This document shows, one piece after another, positions 44,017 to 52,000 of a DNA stretch of 64,000 bases. The notes under the pieces were generated by a model that was not told the DNA's origin, did no database searches, and worked only from the letters and a program-made list of their open reading frames with translations. The position numbers and the translations under genes were made by a program. The stretch comes from Paenibacillus marchantiae (lineage in GTDB: Bacteria; Bacillota; Bacilli; Paenibacillales; Paenibacillaceae): the NCBI RefSeq assembly GCF_028771845.1, contig NZ_CP118270.1:5084001-5148000 (forward strand), read 5' to 3'. The number at the start of each line of letters is the position of its first letter. Position 1 is the stretch's first letter.

Positions 44017-44739
44017 CTATAATTTTAAAAACCCGACGATATCCCCTGCCTCCTCGTGCAGCTTTTCGCGACGCAGCGAAAGCGAGGCGCACCCAACCAA
44101 GGCAGCCATCAGCATTTCCGCGCGCTGTAGCCGATACGGCTGCTCCGCCGCGTTTCCGCCGGAAGCAGCATCCTCGTCCGCCGCACGCCCGGTGTCCACC
44201 AGCGCAGCAAACGGCGAGAGCACCTCATCTTGAAAAGCAGCCATGAGCTTGGTCGAGCGTGCTTCAGGTAGCGAGGCAATCCCCTCAAGAGCCAGCTTAT
44301 ACAGCAGGTATATGGCGTGGTCCTCCGCCCAAAGCTGCAGCAACTGGACGCTGGCTGCCGCGACTGGGCCAAGTTCTGCGGAAGCGGTCGTTTCGTAGTT
44401 TCCGCTTTGGGAATCCGCGACAGCAAAGTTTCCGGTATTCGCCGCAGAAGCAAAGGCGAGGGGCCCATTCGCTGGCTCATCCCCCGAATTCGAAGCGTGT
44501 GGGGCTGCTGGTGCTCCCCCGGCCCGCTCCAACGCATCCCACAGCAGATCGTGGAGCAAATCGCCTTTATTACTGTAATAATGGTATACCGTGCCATATC
44601 CGAGTCCCGCCTCATTGGCCACATCTCGGATTTCGAGTAAAGACCCTTTATTCAAAAACACATCGGCAGCGGCTTTACGAATTTGCGCCAGGCGCCGCAG
44701 CCGGATCTCTTCGTTTTGTTCTTTTGTGCGTGGAGTCAT
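44017..44739 (-). CDS. TetR-family regulator with Ala/Gly-rich insert
   Basis: A 240-residue regulator. The N-terminal HTH is standard (IRKAAADVFLNKGSLLEIRD, then LGYGTVYHYYSNKGDLLHDL). Residues about 75-130 are unusual: an Ala/Gly/Ser/Asn-rich, probably disordered stretch (GGAPAAPHASNSGDEPANGP) inserted before the ligand-binding helices, and a second Ala/Gly-rich patch is near 195. The gene is more GC-rich than its neighbours. It precedes the second aminopeptidase gene on the same strand with a very short gap and is probably co-transcribed. No palindromic operator is evident upstream. Confidence 0.85.
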   Translation of the reverse strand: MTPRTKEQNEEIRLRRLAQIRKAAADVFLNKGSLLEIRDVANEAGLGYGTVYHYYSNKGDLLHDLLWDALERAGGAPAAPHASNSGDEPANGPLAFASAANTGNFAVADSQSGNYETTASAELGPVAAASVQLLQLWAEDHAIYLLYKLALEGIASLPEARSTKLMAAFQDEVLSPFAALVDTGRAADEDAASGGNAAEQPYRLQRAEMLMAALVGCASLSLRREKLHEEAGDIVGFLKL

Positions 44740-45038
44740 CTCGTCCGCTCACCTCTTTTATTTTTGACCTACTCTTATGTCAATATAAAACATTAGCTTG
44801 CAAATAACAAGAATTAGCTGGAGGATTACGGAAAAACAGACATACTAAGCGGGTGCCCCGGCTTAATATGTCTGTTACTTAACGAGTATATAGCTTTACC
44901 ACAACATATAATGACAAAGCGTTTTAACACTTCGTTCTTGTCCTTCCAAATTAACTCGCGCCATTTTACCCCTTTGATTAGCTGTTGAATGTTACTCTGA
45001 CCAAAATACATTTGGATACCATTGCTTTGCAGATGGGA
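44740..45038. other. Intergenic region with one hairpin
   Basis: About 300 bases. It holds a strong hairpin (next entry) and a 61-codon minus-strand open frame at 44826-45011 that lacks a Shine-Dalgarno and overlaps the hairpin, which I do not accept as a gene. The promoter of the TetR gene should lie in the 44740-44830 part. Confidence 0.4.
44836..44875 (-). terminator. Terminator after the SDR gene
   Basis: ACAGACATA and TATGTCTGT pair, with an inner AAGC/GCTT-type stem and a GC-rich loop. On the minus strand it continues TTTTTCC. Confidence 0.65.
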
Positions 45039-45749
45039 TTACCAGGCGTACACGCCTTGCTCATTCAAGAATTCGCCGTTATGATGTTTGCCATCTGTCG
45101 CATAACCCACGATAATCGCAGCAGCTGCCTCTTTTGATTTACCGCCTTCAGCATTTCCGTTGAGGTCTGTTGATGTGAATCCAGGCGTTACCGCAAATAC
45201 TTGAGCCCTGCTGCTTTTAAGTTCATAAGCCATCGAAACTGTCATAGCATTGTTGGCCGTTTTGGATGAGTTATAATCGAATGCGTTTAAAGCAAATCCA
45301 GCATTTTGCATATGATCCAGAGAAGCCATGTCGGTCGATACATTAACGATTGTGCCTTCGTTATCTTTGATTAACGGGAACAAACGCTGGTTCAGACGAA
45401 AGGTTCCGAAAAAGTTGACTTCAAAAGCGCTCCTCAGATTCTCTTCTTTGGTATCCGTAAAAGAACGGGCGAAAGCACCCGGCATACCCGCATTATTGAT
45501 CAAAAGTGTTAAGTACGGATAATCCTTGGCAATCATATCGGCTGCCCTTTCGATAGTTTCCAAGTCACTCATGTCAATTTGCACAAATTCTATGTCTAAC
45601 CCCTCAGAAGTTAACTCGGTAACAGCTGCTTCGCCCCGTTCAACGCTGCGTGCACCAAGGACGACTTTCCAGCCGGCTTGTCCTAACTGCTTAACGATTT
45701 CGAATCCGATTCCTTTATTTGCTCCAGTTACAAAAGCGGTCTTCTTCAT
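45039..45749 (-). CDS. Short-chain dehydrogenase/reductase, carbonyl-reductase type
   Basis: A 236-residue NAD(P)H-dependent oxidoreductase. Rossmann motif TGANKGIGFEIVKQLGQAG is at the start, LGARSVERGE supplies the Arg typical of NADPH binding, NNAG is near residue 87, and the catalytic Ser and the Tyr-x-x-x-Lys appear as INVSTDMAS-like and YNSSKTANNAM motifs (IVNVSTDMAS near 135, Tyr and Lys near 160). GAGGA five bases before the ATG at 45749 fixes the start. It diverges from a MerR gene with a 19-base-spaced promoter, so it is most likely the MerR target. The substrate is probably a toxic carbonyl or quinone. Confidence 0.92.
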   Translation of the reverse strand: MKKTAFVTGANKGIGFEIVKQLGQAGWKVVLGARSVERGEAAVTELTSEGLDIEFVQIDMSDLETIERAADMIAKDYPYLTLLINNAGMPGAFARSFTDTKEENLRSAFEVNFFGTFRLNQRLFPLIKDNEGTIVNVSTDMASLDHMQNAGFALNAFDYNSSKTANNAMTVSMAYELKSSRAQVFAVTPGFTSTDLNGNAEGGKSKEAAAAIIVGYATDGKHHNGEFLNEQGVYAW

Positions 45750-45791
45750 GTGAATCCTCATTTCTCTAATTTGATTTCATTAACAATACAT

Positions 45792-45822
45792 AAGTTACTA
45801 TGCTACACTTAGTGTAGGTCAA
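45792..45822 (-). promoter_or_regulatory. MerR-type promoter with 19-base spacer and palindromic operator
   Basis: On the minus strand, -35 TTGACC and -10 TAACTT are separated by exactly 19 bases. The spacer carries the palindrome CTACACT-T-AGTGTAG (45803-45817). An over-long spacer with an operator inside is the hallmark of MerR-activated promoters. Confidence 0.75.
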
Positions 45823-45852
45823 CTATAAATTTTGATAAAAAAGAGGGTTAAC

Positions 45853-46212
45853 ATGTTAACGATTGGAGAAGTAGCGAAGAAAGTCGATATCGCTATCGGG
45901 GCGATACGCTTTTACGAAAGAAAGGGCCTGTTGAAGCCTGCTGCGCGAAGTGAGCAGAATAACCGTCTTTACACGGAAGATGATCTGAACTGGCTGGTTT
46001 TTATCAAATGTCTTCGCGAAACCGGGATGAGTGTGGAGGATATCAAAACGTATTATGACAAAGTAAATGAAGGAACCTCGACTCTGCCGGAAAGAACCAA
46101 ACTGATTCAAGATCAAAGGCAAAAGTTGCTGGAAGATATCGAGGAGAAAAAAGCGCAGCTCGTTCATTTGGATCACAAATTGGAGCGCTATTATCGCGGA
46201 GAAAATTATTAA
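45853..46212 (+). CDS. MerR-family transcriptional regulator
   Basis: A 119-residue regulator from the ATG at 45853 (GAGGG six bases upstream; a TTG 21 bases earlier is less likely). The winged HTH is MLTIGEVAKKVDIAIGAIRF followed by YERKGLLKPA, then a helical region and the dimerising coiled coil (LIQDQRQKLLEDIEEKKAQL). There are no Cys pairs for metal, so it is of the YfmP/AdhR-like type responding to electrophiles or reductant state rather than a mercury sensor. It diverges from the SDR gene, which it probably activates. Confidence 0.92.
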   Translation: MLTIGEVAKKVDIAIGAIRFYERKGLLKPAARSEQNNRLYTEDDLNWLVFIKCLRETGMSVEDIKTYYDKVNEGTSTLPERTKLIQDQRQKLLEDIEEKKAQLVHLDHKLERYYRGENY

Positions 46213-46275
46213 GATAAGTCTTTTCCTAAAGACAAAACTTTTGAATTTCATGTAATTAGAACGTTGAACCCAAAA

Positions 46276-46313
46276 AAGGCAGACGATCACGTTTGATCGT
46301 CTGCCTTCTTCAT
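46276..46313. terminator. Bidirectional terminator after the MerR gene
   Basis: AAGGCAGACGATCA and TGATCGTCTGCCTT form a perfect 14-base stem with a four-base loop, with an A run before and a T-rich tail after. Confidence 0.85.
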
Positions 46314-46384
46314 TTTATTTAGCTATAGTTCGCATAAGCTAAAGTTTCAACATCGATGAAACTATTGTTTAAATAGGTTGACAA

Positions 46385-46399
46385 TGAGAATTGTTATCA
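46385..46399 (+). promoter_or_regulatory. Putative Fur box in the AraC promoter
   Basis: TGAGAATTGTTATCA matches the 7-1-7 Fur motif TGATAAT-N-ATTATCA with two mismatches. It overlaps a TTGACA -35 element (46378-46383) and the spacer toward a -10-like TAATGT. This suggests iron-dependent repression of the downstream regulator. Confidence 0.65.
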
Positions 46400-46439
46400 A
46401 TAATGTGGAGTGAGTTACTATCGAAATGAGGTACACAAC

Positions 46440-47267
46440 GTGAAAATAGATGTGAATCAGTTAGCAGAACATTTTGCACACATTCCTTTTCAAGTAGAGG
46501 GAATATATAGATATGCTACAAATCCAGGAGTGAATCACGCTGACTATACCGACTCTTTTCCTGGATTTGTGTTTCCCCTTACAGGAAAGATACAATTTCA
46601 ATTTAATGGAACACCTTATATTCTTTCGCCAGGAAAAGTGGTGCATGGTGGTGCAAAAATGAAATTGGATGAAAAAACGTTTGATAACTCCAACTGGGAA
46701 TATATCCTTGTTTTATACCGTATATGTAGCTCAGAACTAGAAGAGTCAAGCTTTTCCCATCAGCATTTTGAATTATCAACGGGACAATCCCCACGTCTTA
46801 TCGAATTAATTATGCAGCTTTGGCATGTGTATAATCAGCGTGGAGGCATTTCAAAATTTCAGACTGAAATGCTGTTTCGCGATGTGCTGAACGAAGCCTT
46901 AATAAGTGTGTCGAATAGGCAAATGAGTAGTGAATCACATACTTTATTCGAACGGGTATCTAATTATATTCATGAATACTACTATCATGGCCTTACCATA
47001 ACATCGCTCGCAGAACAATATAACGTTAATCGAAATCGACTTTCTTACGTATTCAAAAAACATGCAGGGATGGGCCCGGCAGAATATCTATTAAAATACC
47101 GTATAAACATGGCACAAAAAATGCTATTTACAAGTGATGTGCCAGTACAGCAAATTGCACAAGCGGTTGGAATTGCTGACCCTTTTTATTTTAGTAAAGT
47201 GTTCAAGAAACAATTTGGATTTTCTCCTACTGAATATCGACGGAAGTTCATCAATAATCCATGCTAA
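46440..47267 (+). CDS. AraC-family regulator, probably iron-responsive
   Basis: A 275-residue regulator with a GTG start at 46440, preceded by GAGGT at a normal distance. An AraC ligand-binding domain (about 25-150; FPLTGKIQFQFNGTPYILSP and KVVHGG) is followed by the AraC DNA-binding domain (about 175-270; SLAEQYNVNRNRLSYVFKKH, then VGIADPFYFSKVFKKQFGF and SPTEYRR). The Fur-box-like sequence in its promoter suggests expression under iron limitation, like the siderophore-sensing Btr/YbbB group. No iron transport gene is adjacent, so its target lies elsewhere or is not recognised. Confidence 0.9.
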   Translation: MKIDVNQLAEHFAHIPFQVEGIYRYATNPGVNHADYTDSFPGFVFPLTGKIQFQFNGTPYILSPGKVVHGGAKMKLDEKTFDNSNWEYILVLYRICSSELEESSFSHQHFELSTGQSPRLIELIMQLWHVYNQRGGISKFQTEMLFRDVLNEALISVSNRQMSSESHTLFERVSNYIHEYYYHGLTITSLAEQYNVNRNRLSYVFKKHAGMGPAEYLLKYRINMAQKMLFTSDVPVQQIAQAVGIADPFYFSKVFKKQFGFSPTEYRRKFINNPC

Positions 47268-47396
47268 CTTCAACAGGCATCCATTTTAAAGCGAAAATTA
47301 AATCAGTATACTTATGGCAGACCAAGAAAAACATCATCATGTCTTGAGTTGCGTATGCAGCATTATATCGAAGGTGAAAAATAAGGAGGGCTTACT

Positions 47397-47735
47397 ATCC
47401 ATTATCAAGTGATTAAACTAAGCGAAGAACTATCTAAAATAAAAGATAATTGGTCACCCCAACTAATTGGTGAATTGAATGACCATGAATTTAAGATCGT
47501 TAAAATTGACGGGGATTATGAATGGCATGTTCATCCCGAAACCGATAAGTTATTTTTCGTGATTGAAGGCGAGATGATCATTGATTTTCGTGATGGTCAG
47601 GTGAGAATTTCCAAGGATGAGATGTTTATTGTCCCGAGGGGACTTGAGATCAAACCCTCCGCCGAAAAGGAATGTCATATCATGTTGATGGAACCTAAAA
47701 GTGAAGGCAACACTGGCGGGACTGAGTCCGCATAA
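47397..47735 (+). CDS. Cupin-domain protein with possible non-canonical start
   Basis: A small single-domain cupin of about 112 residues: WHVHPETDKLFFVIEGEMII supplies the His/Glu metal-site pattern and ISKDEMFIVPRGLEIKPSA the second motif. A strong Shine-Dalgarno AAGGAGGG ends at 47390. At the ideal distance lies ATC (47397), and reading from it gives IHYQVIKLSEEL, which fits the M-x-Y-x-V start I would expect for this family. The first usable canonical start, GTG at 47409, is 18 bases from the Shine-Dalgarno. So either ATC is used, an ATG was lost by point change, or the GTG is used weakly. Function unknown; such cupins often bind small metabolites. Confidence 0.75.
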   Translation: MHYQVIKLSEELSKIKDNWSPQLIGELNDHEFKIVKIDGDYEWHVHPETDKLFFVIEGEMIIDFRDGQVRISKDEMFIVPRGLEIKPSAEKECHIMLMEPKSEGNTGGTESA

Positions 47736-47781
47736 ATACCTTACTACGTTTAATCGAACGGTAATTGTACTAAACGAATCT

Positions 47782-47817
47782 AAGCCCCTTCAGCAATGAA
47801 GGGGCTTTTGCTTTTTA
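47782..47817. terminator. Terminator between the cupin and CoA-disulfide reductase genes
   Basis: AAGCCCCTT and AAGGGGCTT pair around eight bases, followed on plus by TTTGCTTTTT. It serves the cupin gene and perhaps the convergent gene. Confidence 0.8.
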
Positions 47818-47867
47818 AGATAACACATGTCACTGAACAGTTGAATGGGTTTATTAACAAACCGATT

Positions 47868-50366
47868 TTAAATAAATAGATTATGATTTGCATGAGCTGC
47901 CTGCCCCAGATAGTAACCCACTCCACCGATGTTAACCGAATCCATTAATTCTTCACGCTGAATCCCCATTAAATCCATGGACATCTGGCAAGCGACAAAC
48001 TCAACTCCCTGCGCAGTTGCGGTCTGCATCAGTTCTTCCAGAGAAGCAACATTATTATTCTTCATAATGCCTCGAATAATCTTTGGGCCAACTCCAAGCA
48101 TATTCATTTTGGACATGCCTAGCTTGTGGCTACCGCGCGGTAACATCATGTCAAACATGCGGCCAATCATTGTTTTGGATACAGGCTGTGGCTGATGCTT
48201 ACGGATAATATTCAATCCCCAGAAAGTGAAGAACATGGTTACTTTACGTCCACTTGCTGCTGCCCCATTTGCAATAATAAGAGAAGCAATCGCTTTATCT
48301 AGATCACCACTGAAGACAACCATCGTGCTCGCAGGCTCCTCTTTAGGAGTTTCCATAGCTGAAGATGCGGTCTGCGCGGTATTCTTGGCAATTACAGCTT
48401 CAATAGTACCGCCTTTGGATCGTTCCAAGTGTAGAAGTGAGGAACCAGACATCGTTGCCCATGCTCTCACATCTTCATAAAATCCTGGATCGGAAGCTTT
48501 CACCCGTAGGGTCTCTCCATTCGATAGTTGATCCATTTTCTGCTTAAGTTGTATCAGCGGACCGGGACAACTTAAACCGCACACGTTCAACTCGTTATCA
48601 ATACGCTGTGGCTCTGTAAAGATTGGATTGGAGAGCTCTGCTTCCTTTACAGCATGTTTCGGATTGTTGTTCTGACCCTGTCCATCATTATTATCATGGT
48701 TTCCGGTAGAAATTGGAGCAGGCCGAAATTGTGCTTGGCGGTATGTTTTATAACCTCCACTCAGATTTTTCACATTAAAGCCATGCTGACGCAAAATCTG
48801 CGAAGCTGTATATCCACGCAGACCAACCTGGCAGTATACCCAAATATCTTTGGTTGAGTCTAATTCATCTAATCGCTGACGAAGCTCATCCACTGAAATA
48901 TTTATGGAGTCCGGAATATTCCCATTGCGATGCTCCAGCTCACTGCGTACATCCAGCAATATCGACTGCTCCGGCTGACGTTCAGTTAGCTGATCATAGG
49001 TGAACGTTTCAACACGTCCAGCCGTAATATTTTCAGCTGCATAACCAGCCATATTAACTGGATCTTTCGCAGAGGAATACGGTGGCGCGTAACTCAACTC
49101 AAGCTCTGATAAATCACTGATGTGACCCCCAAAATGAATGGCTACAGCTATGTCATCAATCCGTTTATCCACACCGTCATAACCAATTGCTTGTGCACCT
49201 AAAATTTTACCTACGGGAGTAAACAGCAGTTTAAGAGTAATCGCGCTGGAACCAGGATAATACGATGCATGAGATGCAGGATGCACAATTACAGTTCGAT
49301 AATCGATGCCGAGACGTTTTAGTGTTTTCTCATTACTACCTGTAGTTGCTCCGGTCATTCCAAACACTTTAATAATTACCGTTCCTTGTGTTCCTTTGTA
49401 GATGGAACTTAGTCCGGCGATTCGATCTGCAACAATTCGTCCCTGTTTGTTGGCAGGTCCAGCAAGCGGAATAGCTGTCTTTGTGCCATGAATGGTTTCA
49501 GTTACTTCGATGGCATCGCCAACAGCATAGATATGTGGCACACTGCTTTCGAGTGCTTCGTTGACCATAATATGTCCACGTGTTCCTAGGGAAACTCCGC
49601 TATTTCTCAGAAAAGCTGTATCTGGAGTTACTCCTATCGCAAGAATAACCAGGTCAGCTGTCAGAACATGACCATCAGATAGTTCAACACCAATGCCATG
49701 CTCAAGTGAACGAAAGCCCTGTACACGCTTGGAAAACAGCAGCTTTACCCCATTTTGCTCCATTTCCTGTGCCAAGGCTGCTGCCAGCTCAGCATCAAAT
49801 GGGGTGAGCAGCTGATCATTACTCTCTACCAACGTTACATCCAATCCGGCTTCCTTCAAATTTTCTGCCATTTCAACACCAATAAATCCTCCGCCTATAA
49901 CAATCGATAATGCGTTGTTAGATGAATTAATTTGCTTCTTGATGCGATCAATATCTGGAATGCTGCGCACTGTATAAATCAGTGGATTATCCGTACCCGG
50001 CAGATCGGGAATAATTGGCTTGGCACCTGGTGACAAAATCAATTCGTCATAGCTTTCTTCATATTGACCGCGCTCCTGGCTTTGTACCTGAACTGTACGA
50101 GTATGCGGATCAATAGCGACGACCTCACTTCGTGTACGCACATCAATATTAAATCGATCGACCATACCTTTGGGAGTTTGTACTAGCAAACGCTCTCGAT
50201 CCTCGATCGAGCCACCAATATAATAAGGTAAGCCGCAATTGGCAAACGATATATAGGGTCCTTTTTCAAATATGATAATTTCGGCATGTTCATCCAGGCG
50301 GCGCAGACGGGCAGCTGCTGATGCACCACCCGCTACTCCGCCCACAATCAGTACTTTTTTACTCAT
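47868..50366 (-). CDS. Four-domain sulfur-handling flavoprotein: CoA-disulfide reductase, rhodanese, TusA, DsrE
   Basis: An 832-residue cytosolic protein. Residues 1-445 are a CoA-disulfide/polysulfide reductase with FAD motif VGGVAGGASAAARLRRL, active Cys in SFANCGLPYY near residue 43 and NAD site near 155. Residues about 455-545 are a rhodanese with active loop CQVGLRG. Residues about 590-665 are a TusA domain with CGLSCPGP. Residues about 685-832 are a DsrE/F-type domain with FVAC near the end. The Cys residues form a plausible persulfide relay. It overlaps the ArsR gene by four bases. Predicted role: reduction or trafficking of sulfane sulfur, under the control of that regulator. Confidence 0.94.
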   Translation of the reverse strand: MSKKVLIVGGVAGGASAAARLRRLDEHAEIIIFEKGPYISFANCGLPYYIGGSIEDRERLLVQTPKGMVDRFNIDVRTRSEVVAIDPHTRTVQVQSQERGQYEESYDELILSPGAKPIIPDLPGTDNPLIYTVRSIPDIDRIKKQINSSNNALSIVIGGGFIGVEMAENLKEAGLDVTLVESNDQLLTPFDAELAAALAQEMEQNGVKLLFSKRVQGFRSLEHGIGVELSDGHVLTADLVILAIGVTPDTAFLRNSGVSLGTRGHIMVNEALESSVPHIYAVGDAIEVTETIHGTKTAIPLAGPANKQGRIVADRIAGLSSIYKGTQGTVIIKVFGMTGATTGSNEKTLKRLGIDYRTVIVHPASHASYYPGSSAITLKLLFTPVGKILGAQAIGYDGVDKRIDDIAVAIHFGGHISDLSELELSYAPPYSSAKDPVNMAGYAAENITAGRVETFTYDQLTERQPEQSILLDVRSELEHRNGNIPDSINISVDELRQRLDELDSTKDIWVYCQVGLRGYTASQILRQHGFNVKNLSGGYKTYRQAQFRPAPISTGNHDNNDGQGQNNNPKHAVKEAELSNPIFTEPQRIDNELNVCGLSCPGPLIQLKQKMDQLSNGETLRVKASDPGFYEDVRAWATMSGSSLLHLERSKGGTIEAVIAKNTAQTASSAMETPKEEPASTMVVFSGDLDKAIASLIIANGAAASGRKVTMFFTFWGLNIIRKHQPQPVSKTMIGRMFDMMLPRGSHKLGMSKMNMLGVGPKIIRGIMKNNNVASLEELMQTATAQGVEFVACQMSMDLMGIQREELMDSVNIGGVGYYLGQAAHANHNLFI

Positions 50367-50677
50367 GATTCACAATCTTCCTCTCCAAACAAAATAGGTA
50401 TCATCTGTTCAATCCGTTGGTCGGCAAGCACATAATTTACTTCAAGGCCATTGCGCTCAGTCGTTACAATACCTGCACTGCGTAGCTTCTGCAAATGCTG
50501 GGAAACTGTTGATTGGGGAAGATCTAGACACTCCTGCATATATGAAACATTACATTTCTTTTTTCGCATCAACCCGCGCACAATGCACAGACGAATCGGA
50601 TGTGATAGAGCTTTCAGTAAATTAGCAGGTTCATCGAACTGTTTTAAATTAGTGCTATCAAAAGCTTCTGTATTCAA
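50363..50677 (-). CDS. ArsR/SmtB-family repressor
   Basis: A 104-residue winged-HTH regulator: SHPIRLCIVRGLMRKKKCNV near residue 25, and the recognition helix in LPQSTVSQHLQKLRSAGIVT. The start is a TTG at 50677 with AGGAGGGG upstream. It carries a Cys in KKCNV and ends EEDCES, so a two-Cys sulfur- or redox-sensing mode like BigR/SqrR/YgaV is possible, though the Cys spacing differs from what would allow certainty. A perfect palindrome lies in its promoter, suggesting autoregulation together with the sulfur enzyme behind it. Confidence 0.92.
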   Translation of the reverse strand: MNTEAFDSTNLKQFDEPANLLKALSHPIRLCIVRGLMRKKKCNVSYMQECLDLPQSTVSQHLQKLRSAGIVTTERNGLEVNYVLADQRIEQMIPILFGEEDCES

Positions 50678-50698
50678 AAATACCCCTCCTGAATCGTT

Positions 50699-50718
50699 AT
50701 ATCGTAATATTACGATAT
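50699..50718. promoter_or_regulatory. Perfect 20-base palindrome, putative ArsR-family operator
   Basis: ATATCGTAATATTACGATAT is a perfect palindrome 21 bases upstream of the ArsR start. Its size, symmetry and position fit an operator for the ArsR-type repressor. The sequence resembles the ATA-type operators of sulfide-responsive ArsR proteins in general form only. Confidence 0.75.
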
Positions 50719-51394
50719 TTGAATTGAGATGTCAAAATATTTTCATCTTATGCTCATGGCCCTATAAAATTTTAACCAACAAATTTATAAGGCAGCTGAA
50801 CGTATTCAATCAATAATCAATTAAGTAAAGTATTTCTTTTAATATGTTAATCCTAAAATTAATACCTGAGGATACATAAAAATATTCCTTATATCTAGAA
50901 GCTGATTTCCCCCTCTTACTCTCCCCAATCTGTTAGTCACATCTAACATATAGGGGTTTATTTAATACGTCCACTTCAAAAATCGGTGCGTTCTTCCATG
51001 TCGCCCCCTACTTCTCTTCTAACTAAGTCGACCTTCATTAAAACAACAATCCCAACAGTTTTATCGAGTTTTAGTCCCAGCTAGTGTAATTCAGTTTAAG
51101 TAACAATTCTCGAATGAAAACATATCAATCACGTTTACTATGTCCCATCAATATGTTATATAACACCCATGGCTAAAATAAACATCTCCATACTAAATCC
51201 GATCATACTAATAGAATGGCTTCTCTCCACAATGTGTCGTCCTCTGTTTATATGACTTAAGCCGCTCGGCTTATACACGAATTTAACGTTTTTTCCCCAC
51301 TAAAATCTAGAATAAATATAAGAAAACAAAATCATTTTTCGGAGGCACTTTTCTTTGTCTTCAAGTGTTATAGGGATAAAAGGTCAAGGAGGTG
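50719..51394. other. AT-rich intergenic region before the sigma factor gene
   Basis: About 675 bases without an accepted gene. It should hold the ArsR promoter at its left and the ECF sigma promoter at its right. I see no tRNA, no strong hairpin and no clear ECF-type promoter pair. One possible small leader frame is at 51355-51420: GGAGG at 51341-51345, a TTG start, and a 21-residue Gly-rich product overlapping the sigma gene start. Confidence 0.4.
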
Positions 51395-52000
51395 TTGGCA
51401 TCGCCGCAGGAATACATTAACTCAGAAGAAGTGGAAACGCTTATCTCCAACATTCAACAAGGAAATACAAACGAATATGAAGCGATCATCAAGATATTTC
51501 AACAGCCGATTTTCCGCTATTGCTACCGTTTGCTGGGCAACAGACAAGACGCTGAAGACGCCGTACAGGATGTATTGGTCAAAGCCTATCAATCGCTGCA
51601 TCAATACAAGAAAGAGAATCATTTTTCGGCTTGGCTGTATCGGATCGCCTATCATCATTGCCTGAATCTGCTGCGAAGACGCCGTATTTATCTTAATGTA
51701 TTGAAGATTATTTCCTTAGAATCCGTTGTAATAAGCTACGAACAGGAGCTGGATAATATATTGTACAAGCCTCTATGGGCTGCAGCACTGTCTCGATTAT
51801 CACTGGAGGAACGAAACTTGCTTATACTTCGGGTGTTTGAAGACAAGACTTTCGCGGAGATCGGCACCATTTTGAAGGTCAACCCTAATGCGCTTGTAAA
51901 GAGAATGAAACGGATCCAGCAGAAGATTCGGAAATCCATGAAATTGAAGGAGGAATTCGTTTGGAACGAAACAGAGTTGCCCATGAATACCAAGATTTAA
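51395..52000 (+). CDS. ECF RNA polymerase sigma factor
   Basis: A sigma-70 ECF factor of about 201 residues. Region 2 is QPIFRYCYRLLGNRQDAEDA followed by VQDVLVKAYQSL, and region 4 is LSLEERNLLILRVFEDKTFA then EIGTILKVNPNALVKRMKRI. The start is unclear: AAGGAGG at 51386-51392 is too close to GTG 51392 and TTG 51395, while AAAGGT at 51379-51384 suits either. No ATG exists before residue 60 in frame. Its end overlaps the anti-sigma gene by 40 bases, the usual sigma/anti-sigma arrangement. It probably responds to an envelope cue. Confidence 0.9.
   Translation: MASPQEYINSEEVETLISNIQQGNTNEYEAIIKIFQQPIFRYCYRLLGNRQDAEDAVQDVLVKAYQSLHQYKKENHFSAWLYRIAYHHCLNLLRRRRIYLNVLKIISLESVVISYEQELDNILYKPLWAAALSRLSLEERNLLILRVFEDKTFAEIGTILKVNPNALVKRMKRIQQKIRKSMKLKEEFVWNETELPMNTKI

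Noticed and set aside
44826..45011. 61-codon minus-strand open frame
   Set aside because: No Shine-Dalgarno, no recognisable domain, and it overlaps a terminator-like hairpin.
47270..47382. A frame before the cupin reading YGRPRKTSSCLELRMQHYIE, protein-like but without a start codon
   Set aside because: About 40 codons after a stop with no ATG/GTG start and no family I can name; at most a remnant.
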